This document shows, piece after piece, positions 25,205-35,662 of a DNA stretch of 64,000 nt (positions within the stretch are counted from its first letter, which is position 1; each line of letters starts with the position of its first letter). The notes beneath the pieces are model-generated. The model had not been told where the DNA came from. It searched no databases and worked only from the letters and a program-made list of their open reading frames with translations. Source of the stretch: Pristionchus mayeri (taxonomy: Eukaryota; Nematoda; Chromadorea; Rhabditida; Neodiplogasteridae). Both the position numbers and the translations under genes were made by a program. Where the stretch lies: NCBI GenBank assembly GCA_036245805.1, contig BTRK01000005.1, positions 12,400,001-12,464,000 on the forward strand. Direction: 5' to 3'.

Positions 25205-27090
25205 ATATCACGGGTATCACGAGTCAGTGGAGGTGACCGGGAAAAATTTGAAAAAGGTTTGTATTATCAAGGCCTTTATTATGATGGGAGAGTGCCCTAG
25301 AGAGGAGATATTGAAATTTATAGGTCATTTGTCCCAGAGCCGGCTTTTAGAAATTTTCCGGTTTTGCACCTGGCTACGCTGTATTTCAGTTCCCAGGTGA
25401 GCTAGAGGTGGGACACGTCTCATATTGTTCGGAAAAATATACTGAATAACTTTTCTGTTTTGAACTAAGATGGCAGACCAAGTTTGAAAATTTTCAGATT
25501 AAAAATGTTGATCCGAGATCATAAAATACATTCTCGTATTTCAACGAATATACCGAATTTTATTTCAGAATAAGAAAGTTTGACTCATTACCTAACTAAG
25601 AAAAAAATATTTCGAAAATCGTAGAGGGCAACTTTTCTTTTTTTCGCTCTGAATATAGAAAATAGCGATTTTCCTGAAAAATGAATTTTCCAATTTCCTA
25701 ATGACACTGAGTCAGCATGCTAAAGGACTATGGCAAATGCCACAAAATCTGATTGAGCCTGTTTTGATTCTGTTTTAGCTTTTTAAATATTTTTTTCCGA
25801 ATTTTTCGATTTTTCGATTTTTCATTTTTGTCACGATTTTTTGCATGAATAAGTTATGATTTGCACCACAACTTCCGGAAACACTAGACAAAATTTGAAG
25901 TACGTTCCGACCACAGTGTGAATATAAAAAAAATGCCATATAGGCTTTCGAATCTCGTGTTTTCGCAACTCGAATATGCAAATCCGTGAGTGTATAAAAT
26001 ATATAACAATTGTTTTCAGTTGAAATTTTGGGGAAACTGACAGGATTTTTGCATATTTATTCAAATTAGATGCTACTTTGTCAGATTCACTGGTGAGGAA
26101 AAATATTTCATGGTTTCAGAAAATTTTAATTTTTAGAATGTGAAATTTTGCATTTCTCCAGAATCGTGATTTTAATTGTATTTCTTCATTTTTTCTCAAC
26201 ATCAGCTCCTATGTTGACATTAGGTGAGGGAAGTAAGTCAGTTTCATGAAAATTGTAGCTGAAAACAATTCTTGAATATTTTGATACTCACGTATTTGCT
26301 TGGAGTTACGAAAACACGCGATTCGAAAGGCTAGGTGCACAGTATTGTATATATATTCACACTCTGGTCGGAGCATACTTTAAATTTCGTCTAGTGATTC
26401 CGGATGTGGTGATGCAAATGGTAACTTATTAATGCAAAAAATTGTGATAAAAACGAAAAATCGAAAATTCGAAAAATTCGGAAAAAATATTTAAAAAGGT
26501 AAAACATAATTAAAACAGGCGTAAACAGATTTTTATGAAGATTGCCACAGTCCTTTAGCATGCTGGCTCTTTTATATGAGGAAATTGGAAAATTCTTTTT
26601 CCAGGAAAATCGCTATTTTCGATTTCAGAGCGAAAAAAAAAGAAAAGTTACCCTCTTCTATTTTCGAAATATTTTTTTCTTAGTTATGTGATGAATCAAA
26701 CTTTCATATTTTGAAATACAATTCTGTGTATTGTATATTCGTTGAAATACGAGAATGTATTTTATGATCTCGGATCAACATCTGTAATCAGAACATTTTC
26801 AAACTTGGTCCGCCATCTTAGTTCAAAACAGAAAAGTTGTTCAGTATATTTTTCCAAACAATTTGAGACTTGTGCCACCTCAATAGCTCACCTGGAACTG
26901 AAATACAGCGTAAACAGGTGCAAAACCGGAAAATTTCTAAAGGCCGGCTCTGGGACAAATGACCTATAAATTTCAATATCTTCTCTCTAGGGCGGCTCCC
27001 ACCATAATAAGGAGTGGATAATACAAACTTTTTGCAAATTGTTAACGAGGGTGTCAATCTTCCTCCACTGACTAGTGATACCCGTGATAT
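25205..27090. repeat. 1.9-kb palindrome in the next intron of the same receptor
   Basis: The arms 25205-26070 and 26090-27090 are complementary with moderate divergence. Landmarks are ATATCACGGGTATCAC at the outer ends, GAAATTTATAGGTCATTTGT, GGTTTTGCACCTG and TTCGAATCGCGTGTTTTCG-like sequence near the centre. No coding exon inside. Confidence 0.85.
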
Positions 27091-27308
27091 ACAGTCCGTA
27101 TTTTTTTAAAGATTAATCTGGCGAGCGTGCGAACTCGGACAATGCAGAAAAATTTGACTGAACGGTTGGCAATTCAGGTCCAATGACTCCACTTAAAGTT
27201 TTTTTTATAATTCAAAAGCTCAATTACAGGCTATTATTCCGACATCTTGCGTCGCGATTCCGATCGCCATTGACAGTATCTCCATAGTATTCGAGATGTT
27301 TGATTCGA

Positions 27309-28696
27309 GTAAGTGCGCCCGGCACTAAGCTTGATGATAACTATGACGTCATCCCGCATTTTACATATCAAAGGCGGCATGTCGTCATAGTTAGAGACCG
27401 CAAGCCACGCCCACTTTCGGGAATACTGAACTTGCTCAAAATCTGCAAGAGCCGCGGCGCCTCGAATTCTCAACCAAATCAACCCGATCAAAAGCGACTT
27501 CGGTAGATCTTACGATCCCTCATAAATGGTCACTGGAGCAGCTTGATCAAGCAACTCTAATTAAGTCAGCATACCATAATTAAGATCAGGTATAGGTGAA
27601 AAATTGGCTGTTGTACTCGAATACATCTGCTCTACTCGTGGTTTGTAGTTCCCATAATTAAGATACATCATGCAAACTTAGAAGACAGAGGAATGTTTTT
27701 CCGATCTGCTGTAAAGGTAAAAAGAATTTGAAAAAAATTGCAAAGAAATGCAATCCACTTTAATCCGTGAGGATTCGAACCAGACTGTTTCGGGCACAGG
27801 AGGTAGATCTCTACCACCACACCAAGCGGTCTGTTCCTGGCAGGTGATAAGGTGTTGTATATTTTCATGCCGCATTGCGCTTGCTTCCCACTTTCCCGAT
27901 TTCGAGCATTCTCCCGTTGAGAGTGAGAATGAGGTTTTTCGATAATAATTGGAAGCAGAGTTAAGATATCGTCCTAAATCAAAAAGTATGGTCTTATTCA
28001 GACCGTAAGGGATACATTAGGCACAACAATTGTCTCGTGTGACAATTTTGGCAGAATGCCTTGCGGTCTCTAGACATAGCTCTCATCCGACCTAGTGCCG
28101 TGCGCTTACTTTGACTGTGAAATAGTGGGTTGCTTGTAATATTGGTATAATGGCAGGAATAAACGCGCTTGTCATGTGCGTTCAGTCGCTGCACTCAGTA
28201 GTGCACTCAATCCTGGTTATTGGGCTATCAGAGGCCTACCGCGCAGATATTTCCAAGTGAGTTTTGGTGAACTACAGCTCATTTGCCCAATACGTAAATT
28301 ATTGTTATTAGAAATACGCAATGGATACACGATTATCTTATTTTGGAGGCATTCGAAATGCAAACAATTCACGTACACAATTACAGGTGGCTCGGAATCG
28401 ACACACGTTTACAGAGAGTGGTTTCACTGCACGGACAAAATTCAACCAAATCAATCCACCAGTATTACAAAAGAAATCACTTTGAATTGAAGTAGTTTAA
28501 TAAAGTGATCGTACTTTTGAAAAGTCTCGTGAAAGTCGCATTAGATTGGGGAACTACTTTACAAACTGATAAAATACATGCCGATGATAGACCTAAGGAA
28601 AAATACACCCGAGTAGGAAAAACAATTATAATTATTCGCTAAACAAAGTATGCAAACAACAAATGTTTGGTACTGTTGGCTCAGTATAGTTACCGT
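27309..28696. other. Non-coding stretch with a dispersed repeat and a tRNA-like fragment
   Basis: 27962-28075 is the second copy of the repeat at 4842-4955. A tRNA-like fragment lies at 27765-27837. No receptor exons for TM6-TM7 and no other gene were recognised. Confidence 0.45.
27765..27837 (-). repeat. tRNA-derived fragment or decayed pseudo-tRNA
   Basis: On the minus strand a TGGTGTGGTGGTAGAGA segment resembles a tRNA A-box and D-arm, followed about 35 nt later by a perfect B-box GGTTCGAATCC (27771-27781). A CTGT/ACAG stem with a 7-nt loop sits where the anticodon arm should be, but base 33 is not U, and the acceptor stem ends pair over only about three bases. It is more likely a decayed tRNA or SINE head than a functional gene. 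Confidence 0.4.
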
Positions 28697-28760
28697 GCTT
28701 TCTACAGACGAATTGGTTCATATCATCGATGTTGCTGCTCTGGATTGTACAGCATCCCAT
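28697..28760 (+). pseudogene. Relic of Srd-like receptor exon 1
   Basis: On the plus strand this reads V-LSTDELVHIID then AALD, matching exon 1 of the receptors at 34731 and 40461, but the start codon is GTG instead of ATG and similarity ends after the LD codons. No matching downstream exon follows on this strand. It lies just beyond the 3' end of the minus-strand receptor ending at 28918. Confidence 0.6.
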
Positions 28761-28917
28761 TCTTATTATTGCAAGTATCACTCAGTAAATGTTCGTTTGG
28801 TGTGTTCAGAGGGATTGGTGTAGGGAGGGTACGCATGCATAAATTGAATAAAGGCACACTTTAGAACAATTTACATTGGAATCTGAATATCAGGAACATC
28901 GTCCAGGCTCCAAGCTG

Positions 28918-31900
28918 TCAAACGGTGGAAACTCCCACTCGCGTGATTCGCTTCGTGCTGTGCTCGGCCGATTGCAAGCCATCAACAGTTTGCGGGGAGC
29001 AGCAGCACAACTTCTGCACGAATCTGAAACGAATATGTATTGCATTCCTATAGTTAAAACGCGTTCTCTGTAAGACTCGGAGAGGGGTGGCACAAGACTT
29101 CAAAATGAACGTATCAACTTGCAACGTTGGGGGTGTCATACGTATGGGTAGGGTATGCTCCCATATGATTTTTGTGTCCCTAGCTCAACATTTTGACCTA
29201 CCAAATTTTAAAAAAATGAACCTCAACATTCGAGGGCATGTTATATACCATTCGAAAGAGCATGAAAAGTTAGGCCTAAAGCTATGTTTTCGTGAGAATT
29301 GGTGAATGTTCTCACGAGATATTGCATGAAAAGTGCCATTTTAAGCAGTTTTTGCATTTGATGCTATTTTTGGCGGTGAAGGGATAATTTCTGCAAAAAG
29401 CTTTTGCGACTAGTCGGTGCAGAATTCAAATCTCTATCGACCTGCATTTTTCGTTTTATAAACAAAACCTCACAATTTGCGAGACAGCGTGATTTTCATC
29501 ATGCATTCGCCCACCCAGGTTCAAATCCCGTCCGATGTAATCATGTATTTGTCAACTTGATTATTATTCAATACCATTTTTTTTCAACTGTAGTGAGTAT
29601 ATCTAATGAAATTTCGTTCAATCAACACCCGTTACTGATAAAAAAACACTACCCTGATACAATTTACATAACGACTTCATATTATGCACTATGCAGTCAC
29701 ATTTTGGTTTTTCAAAGATCACCTCTATTTCCGTTCAGAAAAATGTCTTCATAGCGCAATCGAATCATTACAAAAAGAGTGAGTAAAGGAAGATATTCTA
29801 GAAAATTCATTCCCATCATGGTAATCCTCTTCTGGTTCGTAATGTTCTCCAGGATCAGCCTCGACCCACTTTCCATAATTTTCCTGTTTGGGATCATAGA
29901 ACACAAAATCAGGGTCGTTCTGAATGGTGTTCGGTTGAGAGACCTCTTCTGGAAAGATCTCGAATGGACCATCGAGATCAAACAAGTCGTGAAGAGACTC
30001 GTTGACAGTGTTTGCGATGAGAAAAAAATGAGGTTCTCATCAATCTCTTCTATCTCTTCCTCCACAACGACCTCCACCTCTCGCTTGCCTCTCCGTCCCG
30101 TTCCCTTCTTAAACTTCTTCTTCCCTCCCGCTGCTCCTCCAGTCGATGTGGACACAGGCACGGAGGAAACTGTCGTGGTCTTCGGACAAATATTAGAAGC
30201 TCGTTGATTCTCCTTCCTATCACTCGTGATTCTACTATAGAAAGAAGCGATTTGGCGACTGTTTAGGCGCTCGTCTGCGCTGAAACGCTTTGATCCATCG
30301 GAATTTCTCTCCGAGAACATGCGTTTCTCTGCAGCCTCTGGGGATATTTTCGATCCAGTTCTTATTCCCTCGTCATAAAGCTCGCAAATGAACTCATTCG
30401 CACTCTCCTTGCACCTGACTGATGTTTTCTTCTTCTTGAGTGCGTATCCCTTCTCCACCTTCGGAAGACCATCTTCATCCGAGTATTCGAGTTCGCGAAC
30501 GACGTCATCGACTTCGGGAATCTGCATTCGGCTCGCAGCCACGCCTTCCAATCTCTCCTTGAACATGTGAAGCGACTTATCATTGACAATTTCAAGGGAG
30601 AAACAGTGTGATTTCCCTCGAGAACGTGAGCTTCCAGTTCTTCGAGAGTGTTGAAGAAGCTCTCGTCGCAGGTGACAACAGGGCAAGAGAACAGGCCATC
30701 CTCATGAAAGAGCCGATTCTCATTCGCACCCGACTTCCTCCAGAAGTGATCCTGCTCTCCCTCCTCTGCGAAATGGCCTCCCTTTGACAGGATCGGCAGG
30801 ATCCCGCCGTTTCGATCGTCAGCAAATGCCTGATAGGGGAAGAACACTCCTTCGCCAATCCCCCTGTGCCTCCAAGCACAGATGCCATTGTCCTCGTAAC
30901 GAAAATCGTAAAACTCCGAGACCTCAATTCTCAATTTATCTGACTAAAATATGAGTTTAATCTAACCCGTGAAAGCTTGTTCTCATAGATAAATGTCTGA
31001 GAGTATTTGAGTGTTTACAATGTAGGTATGTTCACAATACAAGTGGATTGATGAAATAATGTGTTCGTTTTGTTATGTACGATAAAGGAACAACGTGTGC
31101 TTAGAATACATCCAGCCATCTTACAAAGTCAAACACTCGTAGAAAACATAAAATAAAGAAAAAATATAATTGAATATAATTGGCAAAACATGAATGCATC
31201 GCACGGGATTTGAACCTGGTTGGGCGAATGCATGATGAAAATCACGCTGTCTCGCGCTGTGAGGTTTTGTTCATAAAACGAAAAGTGCAGGTCGATAGAG
31301 ATTTGAATTCTGCACCGAATAGTCGCAAAAGCTTTTTGCAGAAATTATCCCTTCACCGCCAAAAATAGCATCAAATGCAAAAAACTGCTTAAAATGGCAC
31401 TTTTCATGCAATATCTCGTGAGAACATGCACCAATTCTCACGAAAACATAGCTTTAGGCCTAACTTTTCATGCTCTTTCGAATGGTATATAACATGCCCT
31501 TGAATGTTGAGGTTCATTTTTCAAATTTGGTAGGTCAAAATGTTGAGCTATAGAGACAAATATCATATGGGAGCATACCCTACCCATAGGTATGACACCC
31601 CCAAAGTTACAAGTCGATGCGATCATTTTGAAGTCTTGTGCTACCCCCTGCATGGGCCCGTCCGAGTCGTACAGAGAACGCGTTTTAAGTTTTAGCCTTG
31701 GACGATAAAAAAGTGTGGATCACTAACCTCCGGTATGGCCGCAGAACGGTCAGAGTTATGAGCGGAGAGACGAACGAGAAGATGCTACTAGTCTAAAATG
31801 TTGCATGTTGTTTCTGATAATGAATTCAAAATCCCATGCCTCATAAACCCGACCGAGCCTGAGTACCGACACATGGTGATAAGATCACTTCCGCCCAATT

Positions 31901-34731
31901 AAATAATAAGTAAATAAAATAAAACATTTCATAGGCTAGCCAAACACTAAGGGGGCAATGTCCTTAAAAATAACAACAAACAAGGTGTGCGGAACGCTGC
32001 AGATAGGGCGACTGGTAGAGTCCGACGAAGTCGATTAGGAAGCACACGACGCCGAATACCATGCAGCCCGGCAGAAGGGCTTGTGCCGTGAGTGAGCGAA
32101 GGATTGCCTTTTGGCGAGCGCGCTCAGCCACACTACCCTGCACAGGAGCTATCATAATTAGCACTAAGTACAACGAGTTATTTTTCAATGACATCACACT
32201 GAAAATTATACGATTAGCACTTGAAAAAAACAAATCGTCCACTACTTTGTGTGGTTTTGCAATTGATGATCACACTTACCAATTTGCCGATCTTCTGTAT
32301 CAGCTTTGCACGAAGGTATGCCGTTGCTCCCAGACTGGCCACGAAGAAACAGAGTATGAACACAATAACGCCTCGTTCCAGCCATTTCCCGCCAACTCGA
32401 CTCGAGTACAAATCGATGGCGCAGTAGGTCGTGTTGGCGAATTCGGACAACTCGGGATTTTCAAACGAGCAGATGCTGTAGAAGCCGACCTACAAAACGA
32501 ATTATTTGGAATTCTGACGAAGTTATCTAACAAAATTTGACTCGACGTATCTAATATTTGCTATTAACAGCTGCGAATGTTCACTCTCATCATGGTTTTC
32601 TAAACTATTGAGTGATAGTCCTAAACCAATTTGAAGCTACAGAGGGAGCAAACCATGAAAATGGCGCTGGGCAGGATGGAGGCGAGGGCGGTGGCTGCCA
32701 GCGAGCATCTACTAACGGAAGAGACACTGATCGTCTCCTGGGAGAGTATCCAGACGCGATAGGAGAAGGAAAGCAGAAGGAGCACGTTGGAATGGCTCAC
32801 CAACGCGGCGTGTAATGCTACAATCTCAGTGCTCGCATAACGATGTGGTATTATAGTACTGGTTGCAAGTATTAGCACAGATACATCATGCAAAGTCTCA
32901 CAGAGGCTGGCGTGGCAGTGGTGCGCTCCCACCAATGTGCAGGGACCAGATGATACGAACACGAGGAAGCCATCCGCGTTGACAAACCTGCAAGGTAAAG
33001 ATAGCTTGCTAAAATAAGATTCACAAGCGTTTGCATCATTGTATCCCTGGAGATTGAACCACGTATTACTATTAGGTTGAACAGAAAGTCTTTATAAACT
33101 GTTTTGCTAGATCACTGCTCAGTGCACGAGACCTTTGGTGTTCCCTCGCCTCTAGTGAATAACACATGACAAAGGGACTATGTGGTCAACAACTCCCCAT
33201 TCCACGCCTTTCATTCTGCCACTAGTAAGACCACGATGTTTGTTCCCACGGCCTTGCACATCCGCAACGTTCTGTTATTCGTATTCCTCTCTCACACTAC
33301 AATGAAGGAATAGGAACGTCAGTTGGCTGAAGTGTACGATTCATATGCCACTCACTACCAGGCCATGCGCAATTGGTACCAACTCTCCGAGAAGGGGGAC
33401 TTTTCCATGGATGATCATGACCGGTCTGGGAGGCCACCCGAGCTGGATTTGGATGCGCTACGGATCGTAGTGGAATTGGATCCTTTCCAAATACCCGCGA
33501 CATGGCAGCCACACTTGGGGTATCGCAAAGCACCATCGTAAAATGATTGGTCTCCATTGGCAAGAAGAAGAAGCTAGGCCGTTTCATACAACACAAATTG
33601 ACCCAAGACCAGTTTGACCACCGTGTCGACGATTCCCTTTCTCTACTCACTCTTCACGCTGGAGATCGATGGTTGGACCGTCTCATAACATGGGTCGAGA
33701 AGTGGGTCTGCTTTGAGAATCACCATAGGAGGGCACAGTGGGTAGATGCCAATGAGACCCCACAGGACGTCGCAAAGCATGACCTTCACCCTATGAAAAT
33801 CTTGCTCTCTGCCTGGTGGGGAGTGGATGGCCCGATTTACTGGGAGCTCCTACCCGAGAAGCGGATAATTACTGGATATGTCTACACTAAACAACTACGG
33901 AATCTCAAGAAGAAATTCGCACAATCTGCCCTGAACGGCAAGAAAGTGTACTATCAACACGATAACGCCCGACCCCATGTTGCACGGCAGGTCAAGCAGG
34001 AGCTGTCCAAATATGGCTGGATGGTTCTCCCTCATACACCGTATTCTCCTGACTTGTCCCCTTCGTATTATTGGTTGTTCTCGGATCTGACCCGTCATCT
34101 CGATCAGAGATCCTTCACTTCCCGTGGGGCGATCGAGGCCGCACTCAAGCAATATTTTGATTCGCGCCGAGATGGGTTCTATAAGGAGGGAATCCATAAG
34201 TTGCCTGAACGTTGGAGATTTGTCGTAGATAACAATGGTGCATACGTTTGATTTCGCTCTTGCGCTTTATTGTCAGAAGAAGGGAAATAAAAAGTTTATA
34301 AAGACTTTCTGTTCAACCTAATATTATCATACGAGCTTGCAAATGCTAAAGTGTTCGAAAGTTTTGAACATTGAAAATTAATACCTGAGCACGACTGCGG
34401 CGCTTGCGATAGCTGCTATCGTGTCCACTATCGCAATGTTCATCAGGAAGACAGCGAAATAGTGCAGATGAGATGGAGTTCTGAAAAAAAAATTTACTCT
34501 AGCATGATTCAGCCTTGTGGCCATGGATGGAAATTGTACCGACTCTCTCGCTGAATTGACTCTCAAAATTGTGCCCAGAATGAAATCTTGAGACAATAAT
34601 CCATCATAAAATCAATAAGATTTAGCGTACCGAGAAATAATTGCGATGATTAGGATGATGTTGAGAACAAGTGAAGTGACATCCAGACCAGACACGACGA
34701 TGATGTGAACCAACTCATCGGTAGACAGCAT
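28918..34731 (-). CDS. Srd-like serpentine chemoreceptor, 327 residues, 8 exons, apparently intact
   Basis: Exons 34731-34631, 34480-34385, 32987-32902, 32817-32654, 32489-32280, 32137-31982, 31792-31728 and 29023-28918 all have AG/GT borders and join in phase to 327 codons plus TGA. The protein starts MLSTDELVHII. TM1 is in exon 1, TM2 (RTPSHLHYFAVF) in exon 2, VNADGFLVF and GPC in exon 3, TM3-TM4 (SHSNVLLLLSFSYRVWIL) in exon 4, TM5 in exon 5, the third cytoplasmic loop and TM6 in exon 6, and TM7 with PYRR in exon 7. The tail in exon 8 has a CCC cluster and a Ser/Thr-basic end. These are features of nematode chemoreceptors (Srd-like; 7TM GPCR in the membrane of sensory neurons, by family knowledge). 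Intron 2 contains a complete mariner (33072-34321) and intron 7 a 2.6-kb foldback element (29054-31688), yet no splice site is damaged. The 5' flank shares a 19-bp motif with the receptor at 40461. Confidence 0.85.
29519..29529 (+). promoter_or_regulatory. B-box-like motif inside the foldback TIR
   Basis: GGTTCAAATCC matches the pol III B-box consensus, and the mirrored copy lies at 31206-31216. Upstream is a GCGAGACAGCGTGA segment faintly like a tRNA D-arm. It may mean that the TIR contains a tRNA-derived head. Weak evidence. Confidence 0.3.
29749..30943 (-). pseudogene. Transposon-borne C2H2 zinc-finger / QIASFYSR protein, two frameshifts
   Basis: The reading starts behind a TTTTAG acceptor at 30943 and continues for about 398 codons. 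The N-terminal part carries CPVVTC, a 15-residue spacer including FFNTLEELEA, then HVLEGNH: a C2H2 finger. A CACAC slippage near 30605-30611 shifts the frame. The middle part has SPEAAEKRM and KRFSADERLNSRQIASFYSR, then a basic block (KKKFKKGTGRRGKRE) and an acidic run (EEEIEEIDEN). A seven-base A run (30022-30028 on the plus strand) carries a second shift. The C-terminal part includes FDLDGPFEIFPEE and ends at TGA 29749. It lies wholly between the TIRs of the foldback element, so it is probably an element-encoded DNA-binding protein. I do not recognise a transposase domain, and the family name is unknown to me. An upstream first exon may exist at 30944-31190 but was not identified. Confidence 0.65.
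33072..34321 (+). mobile_element. Mariner transposon copy 3, complete ends, dead transposase
   Basis: The TIR TTAGGTTGAACAGAAAGTCT starts at 33072 and its complement ends at 34321; TA flanks both sides (33070-33071 and 34322-34323). The length is 1250 bp. The element lies in intron 2 of the intact receptor on the opposite strand. It belongs to a different mariner lineage from the copies at 13.8 and 58.6 kb, judged by the TIR and protein. Confidence 0.92.
33302..34251 (+). pseudogene. Mariner transposase pseudogene in copy 3
   Basis: The N-terminal part (WYQLSEKGDFSMDDHDRSGRP) is the mariner HTH-linker region. A 1-nt frameshift lies near 33490 and an in-frame TGA near 33543 replaces an expected Trp (TIVK-stop-LVS). 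The C-terminal part is open from 33547 to 34251. The first catalytic Asp is Val (TWVEKW), the second is kept (HDNARPH), and the third is Tyr (SPSYYWLF in place of a D-Y motif). The catalytic triad is destroyed, so the element cannot mobilise itself. Confidence 0.9.
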
Positions 34732-34745
34732 TACTACTACTACCG

Positions 34746-34764
34746 AGCTAACCGTGCTCAATGG
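34746..34764 (-). promoter_or_regulatory. 19-bp upstream motif shared with the receptor at 40461
   Basis: The minus strand reads CCATTGAGCACGGTTAGCT, one mismatch from the plus-strand site at 40428-40446. In both genes it ends exactly 14 nt before the ATG. It may be a core promoter or 5'-UTR element; function is inferred only from conservation. Confidence 0.55.
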
Positions 34765-35662
34765 TCGTTGTTTTTCCTGGTCATTTGTGCAAGTAATTGT
34801 TATCGCTTGTTTCTGAACAGATTTTGTGAGAAAATATTACTGGACATCGAAAACCACTATACGTGGCCAGATGTGAGCGTAGACTACTGAACACTGCTCC
34901 CAGCGCGTCACGATGAATGCTGCGCCATGGGAATCAGTGCTGAGTGTGACCACGGATGTAAGAACAAGATGCAATCCAAAATTGCTGTTGACTTACAAAG
35001 ACGGTGATGGCACGTTTTGGAAAAGATTAGCACATTTGTTTGCCAGGAATCGTCTCGAAACCTTCCCAGGATCAAAAAGTAACATTTTGAATACTTTCCG
35101 GGATGTAGCAGGTATCATTAGAAACTTTCATGGGTTTTAACATGGCTCCTAACTGGTACCCTTGTTCAGAAGGAGGGTTCAAAAACGTGCAATCACCCTT
35201 AAGACTGTACTGTTGTGTACTTTGCTTTCGTCGACTTAACAAATGTTCTTTGTTATACTCTTTTGGAGCCCTAGTCTCCCCTCGTCCGTCTGCTTCTTCG
35301 CATATTCATGTCGACTGCATTCATCAGAGATAATGCATGAGTCGGTATGAGCAGAGGAGTCAGCCGAGGTGATGATACTTTCTTCCCGTCAGTGCAGCGC
35401 TGACCAATCTGCCCACCATTGCAAGAAATTATGGTTCGTCTAGTACATTTGTAGTTCCTATGCATGTTTCGTAAACTTTATTCTGTTACGTAATAAGAAT
35501 ATACAACATTATCGATATTTTGATGACATAGTTGTGGGGCAGAGAGGATACACAAACAGAATTTGAAGGAAACATTCCAATAAAATTATCGGCAATGGAG
35601 TTCCGCAATGGAGTGGTAACACTAACGTATTTTCCAGACTTTCCAGACAAGTCTGAAAGAAG
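34765..35662. other. Intergenic sequence between two minus-strand receptors
   Basis: No exon recognised. It holds the 5' flank of the receptor starting at 34731 and the 3' flank of the truncated receptor ending at 35663. AATAAA on the minus strand (35477-35482) is the likely polyadenylation signal of the latter. Confidence 0.45.
35477..35482 (-). terminator. Polyadenylation signal AATAAA
   Basis: A canonical AATAAA on the minus strand lies 181 nt downstream of the TGA of the truncated receptor. Position and strand fit, but no cleavage site can be shown from sequence. Confidence 0.4.

Larger units (their letters stand above)
19826..27308 (+). pseudogene. Sri/Srh-class serpentine receptor, partial, with repeat-filled introns
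   Basis: Recognisable exons are 19826-19910, 19959-20056, 20135-20260, 20435-20532, 20645-20758, 24947-25042 and 27230-27308. The second gives TM1 and FRTPPSRRSYTRHLIHIQ. The third has LAPVPLFPIIGAVCYGIG, like the TM2-TM3 loop of Sri/Srh receptors. The fourth is TM3 (VVGNFTSSINVCFNFR). The fifth is TM4 (PLMMLLMMLPALTFAFVP). The last two run through the TM4-TM5 loop into TM5. Phases agree at all joins except 3 to 4, where exon 3 ends in phase 0 and exon 4 needs one extra nucleotide, consistent with loss of one G at the exon 3 end. No TM6-TM7 exons were found before 28.9 kb. Intron 5 is 4.2 kb and contains one inverted repeat with a transposon inside; intron 6 is 2.2 kb and contains another. 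It is probably a pseudogene; a missed exon or sequence error is the alternative. Confidence 0.6.
29054..31688. mobile_element. 2.6-kb foldback transposon with about 0.5-kb terminal inverted repeats and a zinc-finger ORF
   Basis: The left repeat (29054-29540) and right repeat (about 31190-31688) are complementary throughout, starting TTAAAACGCGTTCTCTG and ending in its complement. TTAA stands at both outer ends (29054-29057 and 31685-31688), suggesting a TTAA target duplication. The TIRs are near-identical apart from small indels. Between them lies a minus-strand ORF for a C2H2-type protein with two frameshifts (29749-30943). No DDE-type transposase was recognised. The element sits in intron 7 of a receptor gene in the same orientation. 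Confidence 0.85.

Noticed and set aside
29779..30207. 142-residue plus-strand ORF opposite the zinc-finger ORF
   Set aside because: Shadow frame over the acidic and basic coding runs; no motif.
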